Source of the DNA: an uncultured Flavobacteriales bacterium
Lineage (GTDB): Bacteria; Bacteroidota; Bacteroidia; Flavobacteriales_D; Sanyastnellaceae
NCBI GenBank assembly: GCA_949373165.1
Contig: CASICO010000020.1
Coordinates: 1-40,099, forward strand
Direction of reading: 5' to 3'
DNA: 40,099 bases
In this document: positions 9,259-17,517 of the stretch, in pieces
Numbering within the stretch: position 1 is the first letter of the stretch
How the letters are laid out: every line of letters starts with the position of its first letter
The notes under the pieces: generated by a model
The model's database searches: none
What the model saw: only the letters and a program-made list of their open reading frames with translations
Told to the model about the DNA's origin: nothing
Translations under genes and position numbers: made by a program

Positions 9259-10299
9259 TTATTGAGCGTCCCGTTCATCCAATTCGGCATCGATCAAACG
9301 TTGCAATCGCTCGAGTTCTTTTTTGCTCATGTTTCGCTTCTCTCGCCCGCCAAAAACAGAAACCCGCACGTAGCGCTGGGGATTCAAATACAGGTCGTTG
9401 ATCAAGAACTGCATTTCCTTGTTTGTGGACATGAGACCGTCGTGAAGACTGTCGCTTTTCAGCAGTTTTCCTAGGCTGCCTTCTCCAGCGTTTAGCCCAG
9501 AAAGCAATCGGTTGAGTTCCGCAACAGATTGGTCTGCGCGTCGGAGGGTGGTCGCCAATTGGAGGTTGGCCAAGGAGTCAGAAATCTGGCTAAAGTTGCC
9601 CAATGCATTGCTCAGGGCACCCTGTTGGCTGTTGACGAAGCCAGTGAGGGATTCCATGTTGTCTACAATGCCTTTTAGAGCGGACCTGTTCTCGGCCACG
9701 GTCAAGTCTAGAGTTTTGGAGGTGCTCTCCAGGTTCTCCATGGTCCTTTGGATGCTCTCGAATGCTTTCGGCAAACCTTGGGTGGCGCTGTCTTGAAATA
9801 CCGTTTGCAGATTGAGCAGGATTTCATCTACGCCGGCAATCAGTTGGTCGGTGCGCTGGCGGAGTGGAATAAGCTCTTGTTTCACCGACTCTGCGATGCC
9901 CATTTCGATGTCGGAAAACAAGGTGTCTCCGGACTGTGCCAGTCCGGCGCCGCGGCCTGCAATCAAATCGATGGCTTTGGTTCCAAAGAGGTCATTGGAT
10001 ACGATCCTGGCGACCGTGCCTTGGGTCAATTGAAGTTTCGGTTGGTCTATCAAAAAGGTGACGTGCAATCCACCTGTACCACTGGCATCGAATTCAATGC
10101 TCGATACCTGCCCCACTTTGAACCCATTGACGATGACAGGGTTGGATACAGCCAGACCATCCACCCGGTTGTAGATGGCGTGAAATTCGGTTCCTCTTCC
10201 CAGTGGATTGAAGCCCTTGAGGTAATTCACGCCCAAAATGAGGATGCCCGCTCCAACAAGAACGAGTATGCCGATTTTGAGTTCCTTTCCTCTTTCCAT
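9259..10299 (-). CDS. MlaD/MCE-family lipid transport protein
   Basis: The protein has 346 residues. An N-terminal membrane anchor (about 8-27, IGILVLVGAGILILGVNYL) precedes the MCE domain (about 38-120, with NRVDGLAVSNPVIVNGFKVG and SNDLFGTKAIDLIAG). A long helical region follows (about 125-270). In the family MCE proteins form periplasmic rings or tubes that carry phospholipids between the membranes. No MlaE or MlaF gene is adjacent; in Bacteroidota this standalone gene commonly sits between the amidase and the Fe-S pair, as here. It starts 14 bases after the amidase stop and is intact. The C-terminal end is strongly charged (KRNMSKKELERLQRL). Confidence 0.9.
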   Translation of the reverse strand: MERGKELKIGILVLVGAGILILGVNYLKGFNPLGRGTEFHAIYNRVDGLAVSNPVIVNGFKVGQVSSIEFDASGTGGLHVTFLIDQPKLQLTQGTVARIVSNDLFGTKAIDLIAGRGAGLAQSGDTLFSDIEMGIAESVKQELIPLRQRTDQLIAGVDEILLNLQTVFQDSATQGLPKAFESIQRTMENLESTSKTLDLTVAENRSALKGIVDNMESLTGFVNSQQGALSNALGNFSQISDSLANLQLATTLRRADQSVAELNRLLSGLNAGEGSLGKLLKSDSLHDGLMSTNKEMQFLINDLYLNPQRYVRVSVFGGREKRNMSKKELERLQRLIDAELDERDAQ

Positions 10300-10313
10300 G
10301 CTGAATGCGGGCG

Positions 10314-11528
10314 TCAGTGTCCTGTTTTTTTCAGGGCTTTGTCCAGTGGAATTCGGGTGTCCTCTTCAAAGGCCAACACGAAAGCATCTGGAAAACCATT
10401 CTTACGCAAGTTATCGCGCATCTGGCAAGCTTCGGCATAAGAAGCGGTCGAGCCCACCCGGTACTTGTAAACGTTTGCAAACGCTTGTTGGAGCACATGC
10501 GGAATTTCATGTCCTGCATCATCGGTCAGGGGGCCTCCCGTTCGGTTGCTCGCGGCTTGTACCGAAAAGCAAACGGGTCCGTCACATTGGTTTTGGATGT
10601 CTTTGTGCCACGTTGGAGTGGTGACTGAAGGAGCCGCGTGCACGGCCTCTTCTTCTGGGACAACTGCGGGGGGAGATTCAATGGCAGAGTTCAAGGTGAA
10701 CCAACGGTCGGCATAGGTGCGAAAGGACCTGAATAGAGCGCTGGCCATAAAGTCTTGGCCCTGTTCCGAGCGGAGGAAGTCCTCTTCAAGAGGATTGGTT
10801 AAAAAGCCCAATTCCACCAAAACACTGGGCATGTTGGCGTAAGCGGTAACATAGTAACGGGCTTGTCGAACGCCCCGATCTGTTCGGCCGACACGTTCTC
10901 GGAATTGGGTTTGAATCAAGTCGGCCAGTTCAAGGCTGCGGTCCAGATAAATCTGTTGCTTCAAAGCCAATGCAATGAAGGTATCGGGGTCATCTGGATC
11001 AAAGCCGTCATCGGCGTCAGGGGTGTCCTCGTACAGGGCGGCATTCTCCTTTTGCTCAATCCGCAAGCTCTCCTCGCTGATGTCCAAGCCCATCACGAAG
11101 CTGGAGCTGCCCTTTGCTGTCGACTTGTGAAAACTGTCGCAGTGTATAGACAAGAGCAGATCGGCTTTCGCTTCGTTGGCGATGCGAACACGTCCCGGGA
11201 CAGTGGGGTAGGTGTCTCCAGTTCGCGTCATGATGACTTTCACCTCGGGAACACGTTCTTGGATGTAAGCGGCAGTTTTCTTGGCCACTGCCAGGGTGAT
11301 GTCCTTTTCAGCCGTTTTGTAGCGACCAGTTCCGAGGTTGCCTGGGTCTTTTCCTCCGTGTCCCGCGTCAATCACCACGGTCATGGCGGGCTTGACTGGG
11401 GGCTCAAATGCGCTGCTCAGGACAAGGATAGCCAAGCATGCCGCGGCCACAACAGCGCGGTTGGAGCGCAGAAAACCGACCCTTTTAGGTGGGTCCAAAT
11501 TGCCTTTTGGTATGCTTGTGCTTTGCAT
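10314..11528 (-). CDS. N-acetylmuramoyl-L-alanine amidase (Amidase_3) with SPOR-like C-terminus
   Basis: The protein has 404 residues. A single membrane or signal segment (about 28-42, VVAAACLAILVLSSAF) sends the enzyme to the periplasm. The Amidase_3 zinc ligands are visible as VVIDAGHGGKDPG (His), TAEKDITLAVAKK (Glu), LLSIHCDSFH (His), with the catalytic Glu in VLVELGFLTNP. The enzyme cuts the bond between MurNAc and L-Ala of the stem peptide during cell separation. The last 85 residues (from VCFSVQAASN to DNLRKNGFPDAFVLAF) look like a SPOR-type repeat that binds denuded glycan. The gene is first in the minus-strand run and diverges from the OstA-LptD gene, with 129 bases between the two starts. 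Confidence 0.92.
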   Translation of the reverse strand: MQSTSIPKGNLDPPKRVGFLRSNRAVVAAACLAILVLSSAFEPPVKPAMTVVIDAGHGGKDPGNLGTGRYKTAEKDITLAVAKKTAAYIQERVPEVKVIMTRTGDTYPTVPGRVRIANEAKADLLLSIHCDSFHKSTAKGSSSFVMGLDISEESLRIEQKENAALYEDTPDADDGFDPDDPDTFIALALKQQIYLDRSLELADLIQTQFRERVGRTDRGVRQARYYVTAYANMPSVLVELGFLTNPLEEDFLRSEQGQDFMASALFRSFRTYADRWFTLNSAIESPPAVVPEEEAVHAAPSVTTPTWHKDIQNQCDGPVCFSVQAASNRTGGPLTDDAGHEIPHVLQQAFANVYKYRVGSTASYAEACQMRDNLRKNGFPDAFVLAFEEDTRIPLDKALKKTGH

Positions 11529-11552
11529 GGCCTTTCAAGCTTGGAATCTATC

Positions 11553-11560
11553 TAGCTTTG
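11553..11560 (+). promoter_or_regulatory. Possible -7 element (TAGCTTTG) for the OstA-LptD gene
   Basis: The divergent intergenic region contains TAGCTTTG, an exact match to the Bacteroidota -7 pattern TAnnTTTG. A transcript would start near 11566, leaving a leader of about 90 bases. No well-spaced upstream TTG was found, so this is only a weak candidate. Confidence 0.22.
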
Positions 11561-11657
11561 ACGTGCAATTGGATGCGTCTGCATCTAGAATGTGCGCCGT
11601 GCGTTGTTGGAAAACGTCTCATTATACCGAGCCCGCGATTTTCGCGTTGTCCCTCCC

Positions 11658-14600
11658 ATGCACAACGTGGTGCGTTCAGGTTTTCTTTTGTCTGCACTTT
11701 TCTGTTTGTCCGCCAATTTCTGGGGGCAATCGGTGGAGGTTCAAATTCTGCGGGCCGATGAAGTCAGCCGCAACCCAGACATTGTCGAAGGTCAGCGTTT
11801 GATTGGAAACGTGTTGCTGGCCGTAGGCACTGCAGAAGTGGCGTGCGACAGTGCTTGGCGTTATCCCAATGGCGCCTTTCAATTGATGGGAGATGTGCTG
11901 GCTCAGGACGGTGAGGTCGACATGACAGGAGACCAGTTGTTGCTGCTTCCAGACAGTGGTCTTGGCACCCTTACGGGAAAAGAAGTGCGGTTGGTGGACC
12001 GAACGGAAGTCAGCAATGTTCGAACCTTGGTTACCACAGCGCTCAATTACGATTTTCGCCTGGGCTTGGCTCGTTTTGAAGGCGGGGGTGTTGTGACCAC
12101 GGCCAACGAACGGATAGAAAGTTGGGCTGGCCTCTTTGATCGGGAACGCCGAAAATTGGGATTCAAAGGGCAAGTCGTGTTGTCTTTGGATTCGCTGAAT
12201 GTGCGTTCGGAATGGCTGGATTATTGGCCGGGTGAGCGCAAATTGGACTTTCCGGTGGCGGCCGAAGTTGATTACCCTTCTGGTGGCGTTGAATGTGCAG
12301 GAGGCCAATGGGAGTTGGACTCTGGACGGGGTTGGTTTGTTGGAGACTCCCTGACGACGGCCAAGTTCTTGGATGGTGATTTGGCTGTGGAAGGAGACAG
12401 TCTGGTTTTGAGAGACAGTTTGAGTTTGGCTTTTGGGCAGGTGGTCTTGCAGGACACGCTAGGGGCTTATCGCTTGACGGCTGACTCGGCGCGGTTTGCG
12501 CAAGAGGAGGAGGGCAAGCGCATGTCCAATGTTGAACTGAGGGGGCATGCATCGGCTTGGCTTTTTGAAGGAGACAGTCCCTTGAAGGTTCGGGGCCCAG
12601 CGCTGAACATCTTGGATGACGCATTTGGCAGGACCCTGCTGGCGCCCAATGGTGCAGTTCTTGACTTTGACGACGTGACTGCGGCAGCAGAATCATTAAA
12701 GTGGTCTGAATCCGAGGAAAAAGTGACGCTCAATGGGTCTCCCGTCCTGTGGAATGGAGAAGACCAATTGACGGGGGATTCCATTCGTTTGTTCCTGAGC
12801 GACGGACGTCCAGAGCAAATGGAGGTGCGTGGCCATGCATTATTGGTGAGTCCATCCGCGTCTGGGTTTCCCCACCAACTGTCTGGGAGAGAGCTCGATG
12901 GTGAGTTCGAAGGGGGGCAATTGCGCACGCTCGTGATGACCGGGAATGGCCGAACCTTGTACTTCGCTGACCCGGACAGTTCTGCAATTTTGGAGGCGTT
13001 GCGCGACAGTGTTCCCATGCCCCTCGCGCAGGCCAACCGTGCCGCCTGCACGGAAATCAGAATGAAGCTGGACTCAGTGGGGTTGTCTGCCATCACGTTG
13101 TTCAAGGCGCCCGCTGGGGAGTTCGCCAACTTGGCAGAGTTGGCCAAGCGCCCTTTGGATGGCGCCCAGGATGCGGCGCATTTGCCGGGGTTTGTGCGTC
13201 GGTCTCGTCCTGATCGCAATCAGGAACTGATGCGAGGGGTTCATCCATCAGCCACAGAGACGCAGGCCCCATGGACTCCTCCGGTCGACAGTTTGCTTCC
13301 AGAGGCAGATGCCCCCATCGCGTACAGTTCGACCGACAGCATTGTGTTTCATGTGGCCGAGGAGCAGGTGGCTTTGCATGGCGACGCTTTGGTGGAGACC
13401 GGGGGCATCGAATTGAAAGCGGCGCGCATCGATTATTTCGCTGGCATTCGGGAGATGGAAGCCGTTGGGGTGCCAGATAGCGCAGACACCTGGATCGGAC
13501 GACCTGTCTTTACCCAAGGGGGAAAGTCGTTTACCCAAGACCGCCTTAGGTACGATTTGGAAAGTCGGAAGGGTTTGAGTCAGCATGCGGTAACCAAGGA
13601 GGGGGAACTCACCTTTCACGCAGAACGGGCCAAACGTTTTCCAGATGGTCGGATTTTCATGAAAGGCGGAAAATTCACAACGTGTGATGCGCCCAATCCT
13701 CATTTTCACTTTCACCTGACCCGGGGCATGCTCGTGCCCAACGAGAAAGTAGTCAGCGGCCCCATGTATGTCAAGGTGCGGAGCATCCCTCTGCCGATTG
13801 GCTTGCCGTTTTTCTGGTTTCCGCAAAAAGATGAACGGAGCAGGGGACTCATTTTCCCCAGTTTTGGCAATGGCCAGGATCTTGGATATTTCATCAAAGA
13901 TTTGGGGTGGTATGAGCCTTTGGGGGACCATTGGGATGCCCGGGTTCAAGGAGACCTCTACAGTCGCGGCACTTGGCGTTTGTCTGGGACAGCCCAATAC
14001 CGCTACCGCTATCGATTCAGCGGAAACTTCCAGTTGTCTCGTTCCAGCATTGTGTCCGGTGGAACTGCGGGTGACCCTGGAGCGTCGCGACGGACAGAGT
14101 TTTTCGTGCGATGGAGTCACAGTCAAGACCCCAAGGCCCGCCCCAACGGGCGGTTCAATGCCAATGTCAATTTCGGTTCCAGTGGGAATTTCCGCTCGCA
14201 GCTCAACAGTTCCCAGGAGGACTTCTTGTCCAACACATTCTCTTCAAGTGTCAACTACAACGCGTCCATTCCCGGGAAGCCAATCAGCGTTACGGCCACG
14301 GCCCGACACAACCAAAACAGCAGCACAGGGCGCGTGGACTTGGTGGTTCCTTCCTTGGGCGTCAATGTGAGTCGATTTGAATTGCCCTTGTCGCGAATTT
14401 TCGCGCCCAATTCGGTCACACGAAAGTGGTACGATCGCATTGGCATGACCTATGCCCTCAAGTCTGAGCAAAGGGTGAGTGGAACAGACAGCACGCTGTT
14501 TGAGGAAGGGCTGTCTGGTTTAATTGAACGCGCCACTTCAGGGGTCAAGCACACGGCGACAGCGTCGACCCAAATCAAGGCGGGCTTTGTGAGTTTGACC

Positions 14601-15623
14601 CCGAACGTCTCTTACAATGGGTATTGGAATTTCGCGGCCTTAGACAAGGCGGTCAGCTTGGATGTACCGGACAGTGTGGTCACCGATACGTTGCGCGGGT
14701 TTTATGCCGATGGAGACTGGCGCATGGGGGTCAGTGCGAACACCAAGTTTTATGGGACGTTCAACAACCGCAAGGAGGGCCGACTCCGCGCCCTCCGGCA
14801 TGTGGTCACCCCGCAGGTGGGCTTTAGTTACAATCCCGCATTCCAAAGAAGGGACACCGTAGTTGGCCTCGATGGCAGTGTTTTGGAGGTTTATGACCCA
14901 TTGGCGCCCGGCCTCTACACTCCGTCTGAGCTTGGCGCACAGGGGTCGTTGAACTTTACGCTGAACAACAACTTGGAAGCCAAGATTCGAGACCGAGAGG
15001 GCGAAGTCAGAAAGGTTCGAATCATCGACAACTTGAGTCTTCGGGCGAGCCACAATTTGCAGGCGGATTCCCTGCGATGGAGTGACATTTCGGGCTCTGG
15101 TTTCACCACATTGGCTGGGAAATTCCCGGTCAACGTGGGTTTCGCCCACAGCGTGTATGCACGGGACTCTACAGGCGCCCAAATCAACAGGTTCCTGTGG
15201 GAGGAAGGCGGGGCGCCTCTGCGGTTAAAGCGCATGAACGCTTCGGTGAATGGCCGTTGGAACGGCAACGGTAAATTTCCTTGGAGTTTGCGCACAGGCT
15301 ACACCATGAGGTTGCAGAGGAACTGGCAGACAGCGGAACAACAGGACACCACAATCTTGACTCAAAACTTGACCCTCAACGCAGATGTGACCCTCTTTGA
15401 AGATTGGCGCCTCACCGTGGGCTCAGGCTATGATTTCAAGGCAAAGGATTTCACCAATACCCAAGTCAACTTGTTTTGGGATTTGCACTGCTGGGAGTTT
15501 TCCGCACGATGGATTCCCTTTGGCATCCAACAGAGTTTGCAGCTTCGACTTGCCGTGAAGGCTTCCATGCTGAAGGACGTGAAGCTAGACAAGCGCTTTC
15601 AGGGCAGCGGCTTGATTAGGTAG
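11658..15623 (+). CDS. lptD: LPS-assembly protein LptD fused to an N-terminal OstA-like domain
   Basis: The protein has 1321 residues from the ATG at 11658, which directly begins a signal peptide (MHNVVRSGFLLSALFCLSA, cleavage near WGQS). A GTG at 11592 would add 22 unneeded residues. Residues 30 to about 510 read as the standalone OstA-like protein of Bacteroidota, a beta-jellyroll ladder that includes VTLNGSPVLWNGEDQLTGDS and ends near HLPGFVRRSRPDRN. From about residue 550 it becomes a typical Bacteroidota LptD: GRPVFTQGGKSFTQ, GGKFTTCDAPNPHFHFHLT, GLIFPSFGNGQDLGYF, then a long barrel with alternating hydrophobic residues to the end. LptD inserts lipopolysaccharide into the outer leaflet of the outer membrane, and OstA/LptA domains form the periplasmic bridge. 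It lies head-to-head with the amidase and is intact over 4 kb. Confidence 0.88.
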   Translation: MHNVVRSGFLLSALFCLSANFWGQSVEVQILRADEVSRNPDIVEGQRLIGNVLLAVGTAEVACDSAWRYPNGAFQLMGDVLAQDGEVDMTGDQLLLLPDSGLGTLTGKEVRLVDRTEVSNVRTLVTTALNYDFRLGLARFEGGGVVTTANERIESWAGLFDRERRKLGFKGQVVLSLDSLNVRSEWLDYWPGERKLDFPVAAEVDYPSGGVECAGGQWELDSGRGWFVGDSLTTAKFLDGDLAVEGDSLVLRDSLSLAFGQVVLQDTLGAYRLTADSARFAQEEEGKRMSNVELRGHASAWLFEGDSPLKVRGPALNILDDAFGRTLLAPNGAVLDFDDVTAAAESLKWSESEEKVTLNGSPVLWNGEDQLTGDSIRLFLSDGRPEQMEVRGHALLVSPSASGFPHQLSGRELDGEFEGGQLRTLVMTGNGRTLYFADPDSSAILEALRDSVPMPLAQANRAACTEIRMKLDSVGLSAITLFKAPAGEFANLAELAKRPLDGAQDAAHLPGFVRRSRPDRNQELMRGVHPSATETQAPWTPPVDSLLPEADAPIAYSSTDSIVFHVAEEQVALHGDALVETGGIELKAARIDYFAGIREMEAVGVPDSADTWIGRPVFTQGGKSFTQDRLRYDLESRKGLSQHAVTKEGELTFHAERAKRFPDGRIFMKGGKFTTCDAPNPHFHFHLTRGMLVPNEKVVSGPMYVKVRSIPLPIGLPFFWFPQKDERSRGLIFPSFGNGQDLGYFIKDLGWYEPLGDHWDARVQGDLYSRGTWRLSGTAQYRYRYRFSGNFQLSRSSIVSGGTAGDPGASRRTEFFVRWSHSQDPKARPNGRFNANVNFGSSGNFRSQLNSSQEDFLSNTFSSSVNYNASIPGKPISVTATARHNQNSSTGRVDLVVPSLGVNVSRFELPLSRIFAPNSVTRKWYDRIGMTYALKSEQRVSGTDSTLFEEGLSGLIERATSGVKHTATASTQIKAGFVSLTPNVSYNGYWNFAALDKAVSLDVPDSVVTDTLRGFYADGDWRMGVSANTKFYGTFNNRKEGRLRALRHVVTPQVGFSYNPAFQRRDTVVGLDGSVLEVYDPLAPGLYTPSELGAQGSLNFTLNNNLEAKIRDREGEVRKVRIIDNLSLRASHNLQADSLRWSDISGSGFTTLAGKFPVNVGFAHSVYARDSTGAQINRFLWEEGGAPLRLKRMNASVNGRWNGNGKFPWSLRTGYTMRLQRNWQTAEQQDTTILTQNLTLNADVTLFEDWRLTVGSGYDFKAKDFTNTQVNLFWDLHCWEFSARWIPFGIQQSLQLRLAVKASMLKDVKLDKRFQGSGLIR

Positions 15624-15654
15624 CGGCTCAACTCGTTTCGTAACCTACTGTAGA

Positions 15655-15822
15655 TTAGCGAGTCAAGGTTCGTATCATCAAGTAAATCAAGCACAGAAGG
15701 AACAGGGTCATGGAGACCTTGTTGATGCTGTGCATGACCCGAAGATTTACGCCTTCTCCTTCGCTCTTGCGAAAGAGGTTGAGTGGATTGGCGTAGTGTA
15801 AGATTTTACGGAGAATGGCCAT
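15655..15822 (-). CDS. Small conserved single-helix membrane protein (DUF6728-like)
   Basis: This 55-residue frame begins MAILRKILHYANPLNLFRK and ends with a membrane helix (SMTLFLLCLIYLMI) and RTLTR. The pattern is a short basic N-terminus with an FRK motif, then RVMHSINKVS, then the helix. It agrees with my memory of the small DUF6728 family, which is restricted mainly to Bacteroidota; I could not check the match. It lies 46 bases downstream of RidA on the same strand and converges with the OstA-LptD gene, whose stop is 31 bases away. Its function is unknown. Confidence 0.72.
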   Translation of the reverse strand: MAILRKILHYANPLNLFRKSEGEGVNLRVMHSINKVSMTLFLLCLIYLMIRTLTR

Positions 15823-15868
15823 GAGTAAGGGAGGGTCACAGAAGAGGACAAATGAGAGGGGGTGGTGT

Positions 15869-16219
15869 TCAATCGCAGGCTATGGCACTGATTTCCACGC
15901 GGGCTTGTTTGGGCAATCCAGCCACAAAAACGGCTTCTCTGGCGGGAAGGGGGTCTTCAAATCGATCACGATAAGCTTGGTCCATGGCATCGTAGTCGCG
16001 CGGGTCAATCAGAAAAACCGTGGTTTTGACCACATGGCCCAAAGTGGCATTTGCAGAGGAAAGGACGGCCTCCAAATTGTCAATGGCTTGGTGGACTTGT
16101 TCAGCAATGGTGCCGGAAAGAAGTTCTCCTGTTTCTGGAATCAAGGGGATCTGACCGCTGCAGTAGACGGTGCTTCCAGCGCGTCTAAACGGGCTGTAGC
16201 TCGCAATGGGTTTGGACAT
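15869..16219 (-). CDS. RidA family enamine/imine deaminase
   Basis: The protein has 116 residues from the ATG at 16219, a few residues shorter than the usual 125-130. The family core is clear: YSPFRRAGSTVYCSGQIPLIPETGELL, IAEQVHQAIDNLEAVLSSANAT, VVKTTVFLIDPRDYDAMDQAY, and the C-terminal PAREAVFVAGLPKQARVEISAIA. The arginine of PAREAV and the glutamate near the C-terminus match the active site of canonical RidA. RidA hydrolyses reactive 2-aminoacrylate and related enamines formed by PLP enzymes, releasing ammonia. It diverges from the PabA gene with only 37 bases between the starts. The protein is cytoplasmic. Confidence 0.92.
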   Translation of the reverse strand: MSKPIASYSPFRRAGSTVYCSGQIPLIPETGELLSGTIAEQVHQAIDNLEAVLSSANATLGHVVKTTVFLIDPRDYDAMDQAYRDRFEDPLPAREAVFVAGLPKQARVEISAIACD

Positions 16220-16256
16220 GGTGCAAGTATCGCCCACTTCTTCGAACCTTTGTAGC

Positions 16257-16844
16257 ATGTCTTCCCTTCGCATTCTTCTTGTCGACAACCGAGATTCGTT
16301 CACTTGGAATTTGGCCCATGACTTGGAGAGACATGGAGCCGAGGTCACGGTTCGACAATCGGCGGATTGCGCCACGGAAGATGCCCAGGGATTTGATGGC
16401 ATCGTCCTTTCACCGGGTCCCGGGCTCCCAGAGGAGAGCGCAGGGCTCATGAAATTGGTTTCTTCGTGGGCTCCAAAACGGCCCATTTTGGGGGTTTGTC
16501 TGGGGCTTCAGGCTTTGGTTCGGTGGAGTGGGGGGGCGCTCAGCCAGATGGAAACTGTGCGTCACGGTGTTTCAAGCATCGCAGTTCGCCGCAGCGCCGG
16601 GCCATTGTTCGCGGGACTTCCGAGCACATTCGAAGTGGGGCATTATCACAGTTGGTGTGCCGAAAGGGCCACGCTTCCTGAGTGTTGGATGGTAACGGCA
16701 GAAGTGAATGGAGAACCTGATTTGATTTTGGGTTTGCGGCACAAGACATTGCCGCTTTGCGGATTGCAATTCCATCCTGAGAGTGTATTGACCCCCAAGG
16801 GCGGAGAGATGTTGAAGGCGTGGCTTCTGACTTTACGGGCATAA
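16257..16844 (+). CDS. pabA: Class I glutamine amidotransferase: aminodeoxychorismate/anthranilate synthase component II
   Basis: The protein has 195 residues, normal for PabA/TrpG. LLVDNRDSFTWNLAHDLE opens the domain, VLSPGPGLPEESAG is the PGPG motif, GVCLGLQAL carries the nucleophilic cysteine near residue 80, and LQFHPESVLTPKG carries the catalytic histidine and glutamate. The enzyme releases ammonia from glutamine for p-aminobenzoate (folate) or anthranilate (tryptophan) synthesis. No PabB or TrpE partner is nearby, so which pathway it serves cannot be told from the context. Start chosen at the ATG at 16257, just before the conserved strand. A perfect terminator overlaps its stop. Confidence 0.9.
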   Translation: MSSLRILLVDNRDSFTWNLAHDLERHGAEVTVRQSADCATEDAQGFDGIVLSPGPGLPEESAGLMKLVSSWAPKRPILGVCLGLQALVRWSGGALSQMETVRHGVSSIAVRRSAGPLFAGLPSTFEVGHYHSWCAERATLPECWMVTAEVNGEPDLILGLRHKTLPLCGLQFHPESVLTPKGGEMLKAWLLTLRA

Positions 16845-16870
16845 AAAAAGCGCCCGGAGGCGCTTTTTTT
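16843..16870. terminator. Bidirectional intrinsic terminator
   Basis: A perfect 12-bp stem (A7-GCGCC with GGCGC-T7, positions 16843-16854 and 16859-16870) closes a CGGA loop. It serves pabA on the plus strand and the lipoprotein operon on the minus strand. Confidence 0.93.
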
Positions 16871-16889
16871 TATTCAATCAAGGTCAAGT

Positions 16890-17462
16890 TCAGTTGCCGA
16901 ACTTGTCCATTTCATCTTGAAGTGTCTTCTTGTAACGCTCATAGTTGAAATCAGCCCTGATGCGTTCGTCTTCCGATACTTTTTCATTGTACTTCGAAGC
17001 CAATTTCTCTCCGCTCAATTCGAGCGCGACGTAGGAAACGTAAACTCCATTTTCGCGTTGCGTCAGTTTTTCGCAGATGGCAATGGCACCGCGAAGCTCC
17101 TGATTGACCACCGAGCGCGATAGCTCATTGAAAGATTCTGTCGCTTCTTCCCGATTGTTGAATTCGGTGCTGGAGACATAGTTGTCGGTCACAGCTTTGA
17201 CGGTGACGCTCACTGTTGAAGCCAAGCGAGATGCAGCGTTGGAGCGGGCTTTTTTCTTGGCGATTTCACGGTCTTGGCTTTCTCCGGTTGCGCTGGAGCG
17301 GAAATGCTTGCTGCTGCTTTGGTATTCACTTCCAGAGCAGTATTCGACGATTTCAACTTCGCCCGTTGGTTTGGCGACTTCTTTGCTCTTTTTGCAGCCA
17401 GTGGTGAAGACGGCAAGGCCGAGCACCAGGCCCGTCAGGGTAAGGGATGTTTTGCGGGTCAT
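16890..17462 (-). CDS. LPP20-like outer membrane lipoprotein, small
   Basis: The ATG at 17462 gives a 190-residue lipoprotein with signal peptide KTSLTLTGLVLGLAVFTTGC, where the lipobox cysteine lies near residue 24. The mature part contains YCSGSEYQSSSKHFRSSATG, then an alanine/lysine-rich helix (REIAKKKARSNAASRLASTV), as in LPP20/FlgP-type folds. A later section reads ENGVYVSYVALELSGEKLASK. It is the last gene of a three-gene lipoprotein operon, starting 55 bases after the stop of its neighbour. The family role here is unknown. A longer ATG start at 17501 would put 13 residues before the signal peptide and is less likely. Confidence 0.75.
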   Translation of the reverse strand: MTRKTSLTLTGLVLGLAVFTTGCKKSKEVAKPTGEVEIVEYCSGSEYQSSSKHFRSSATGESQDREIAKKKARSNAASRLASTVSVTVKAVTDNYVSSTEFNNREEATESFNELSRSVVNQELRGAIAICEKLTQRENGVYVSYVALELSGEKLASKYNEKVSEDERIRADFNYERYKKTLQDEMDKFGN

Positions 17463-17517
17463 GGGTTGGGTGTTTTCTTGTTGTGATTGTTGGTTTGCCA
17501 ATATCGTGCCAAGTCTT

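Noticed and set aside
9748..11555. Plus-strand frames of about 230 residues opposite the MCE and amidase genes
   Set aside because: The minus-strand genes are intact with full family motifs, so the opposite frames are noise.
12467..14126. Long minus-strand frames of 250 and 292 residues inside the OstA-LptD gene
   Set aside because: They lie wholly within a 4-kb plus-strand gene with clear signal peptide and family motifs, and have no recognisable domain themselves.
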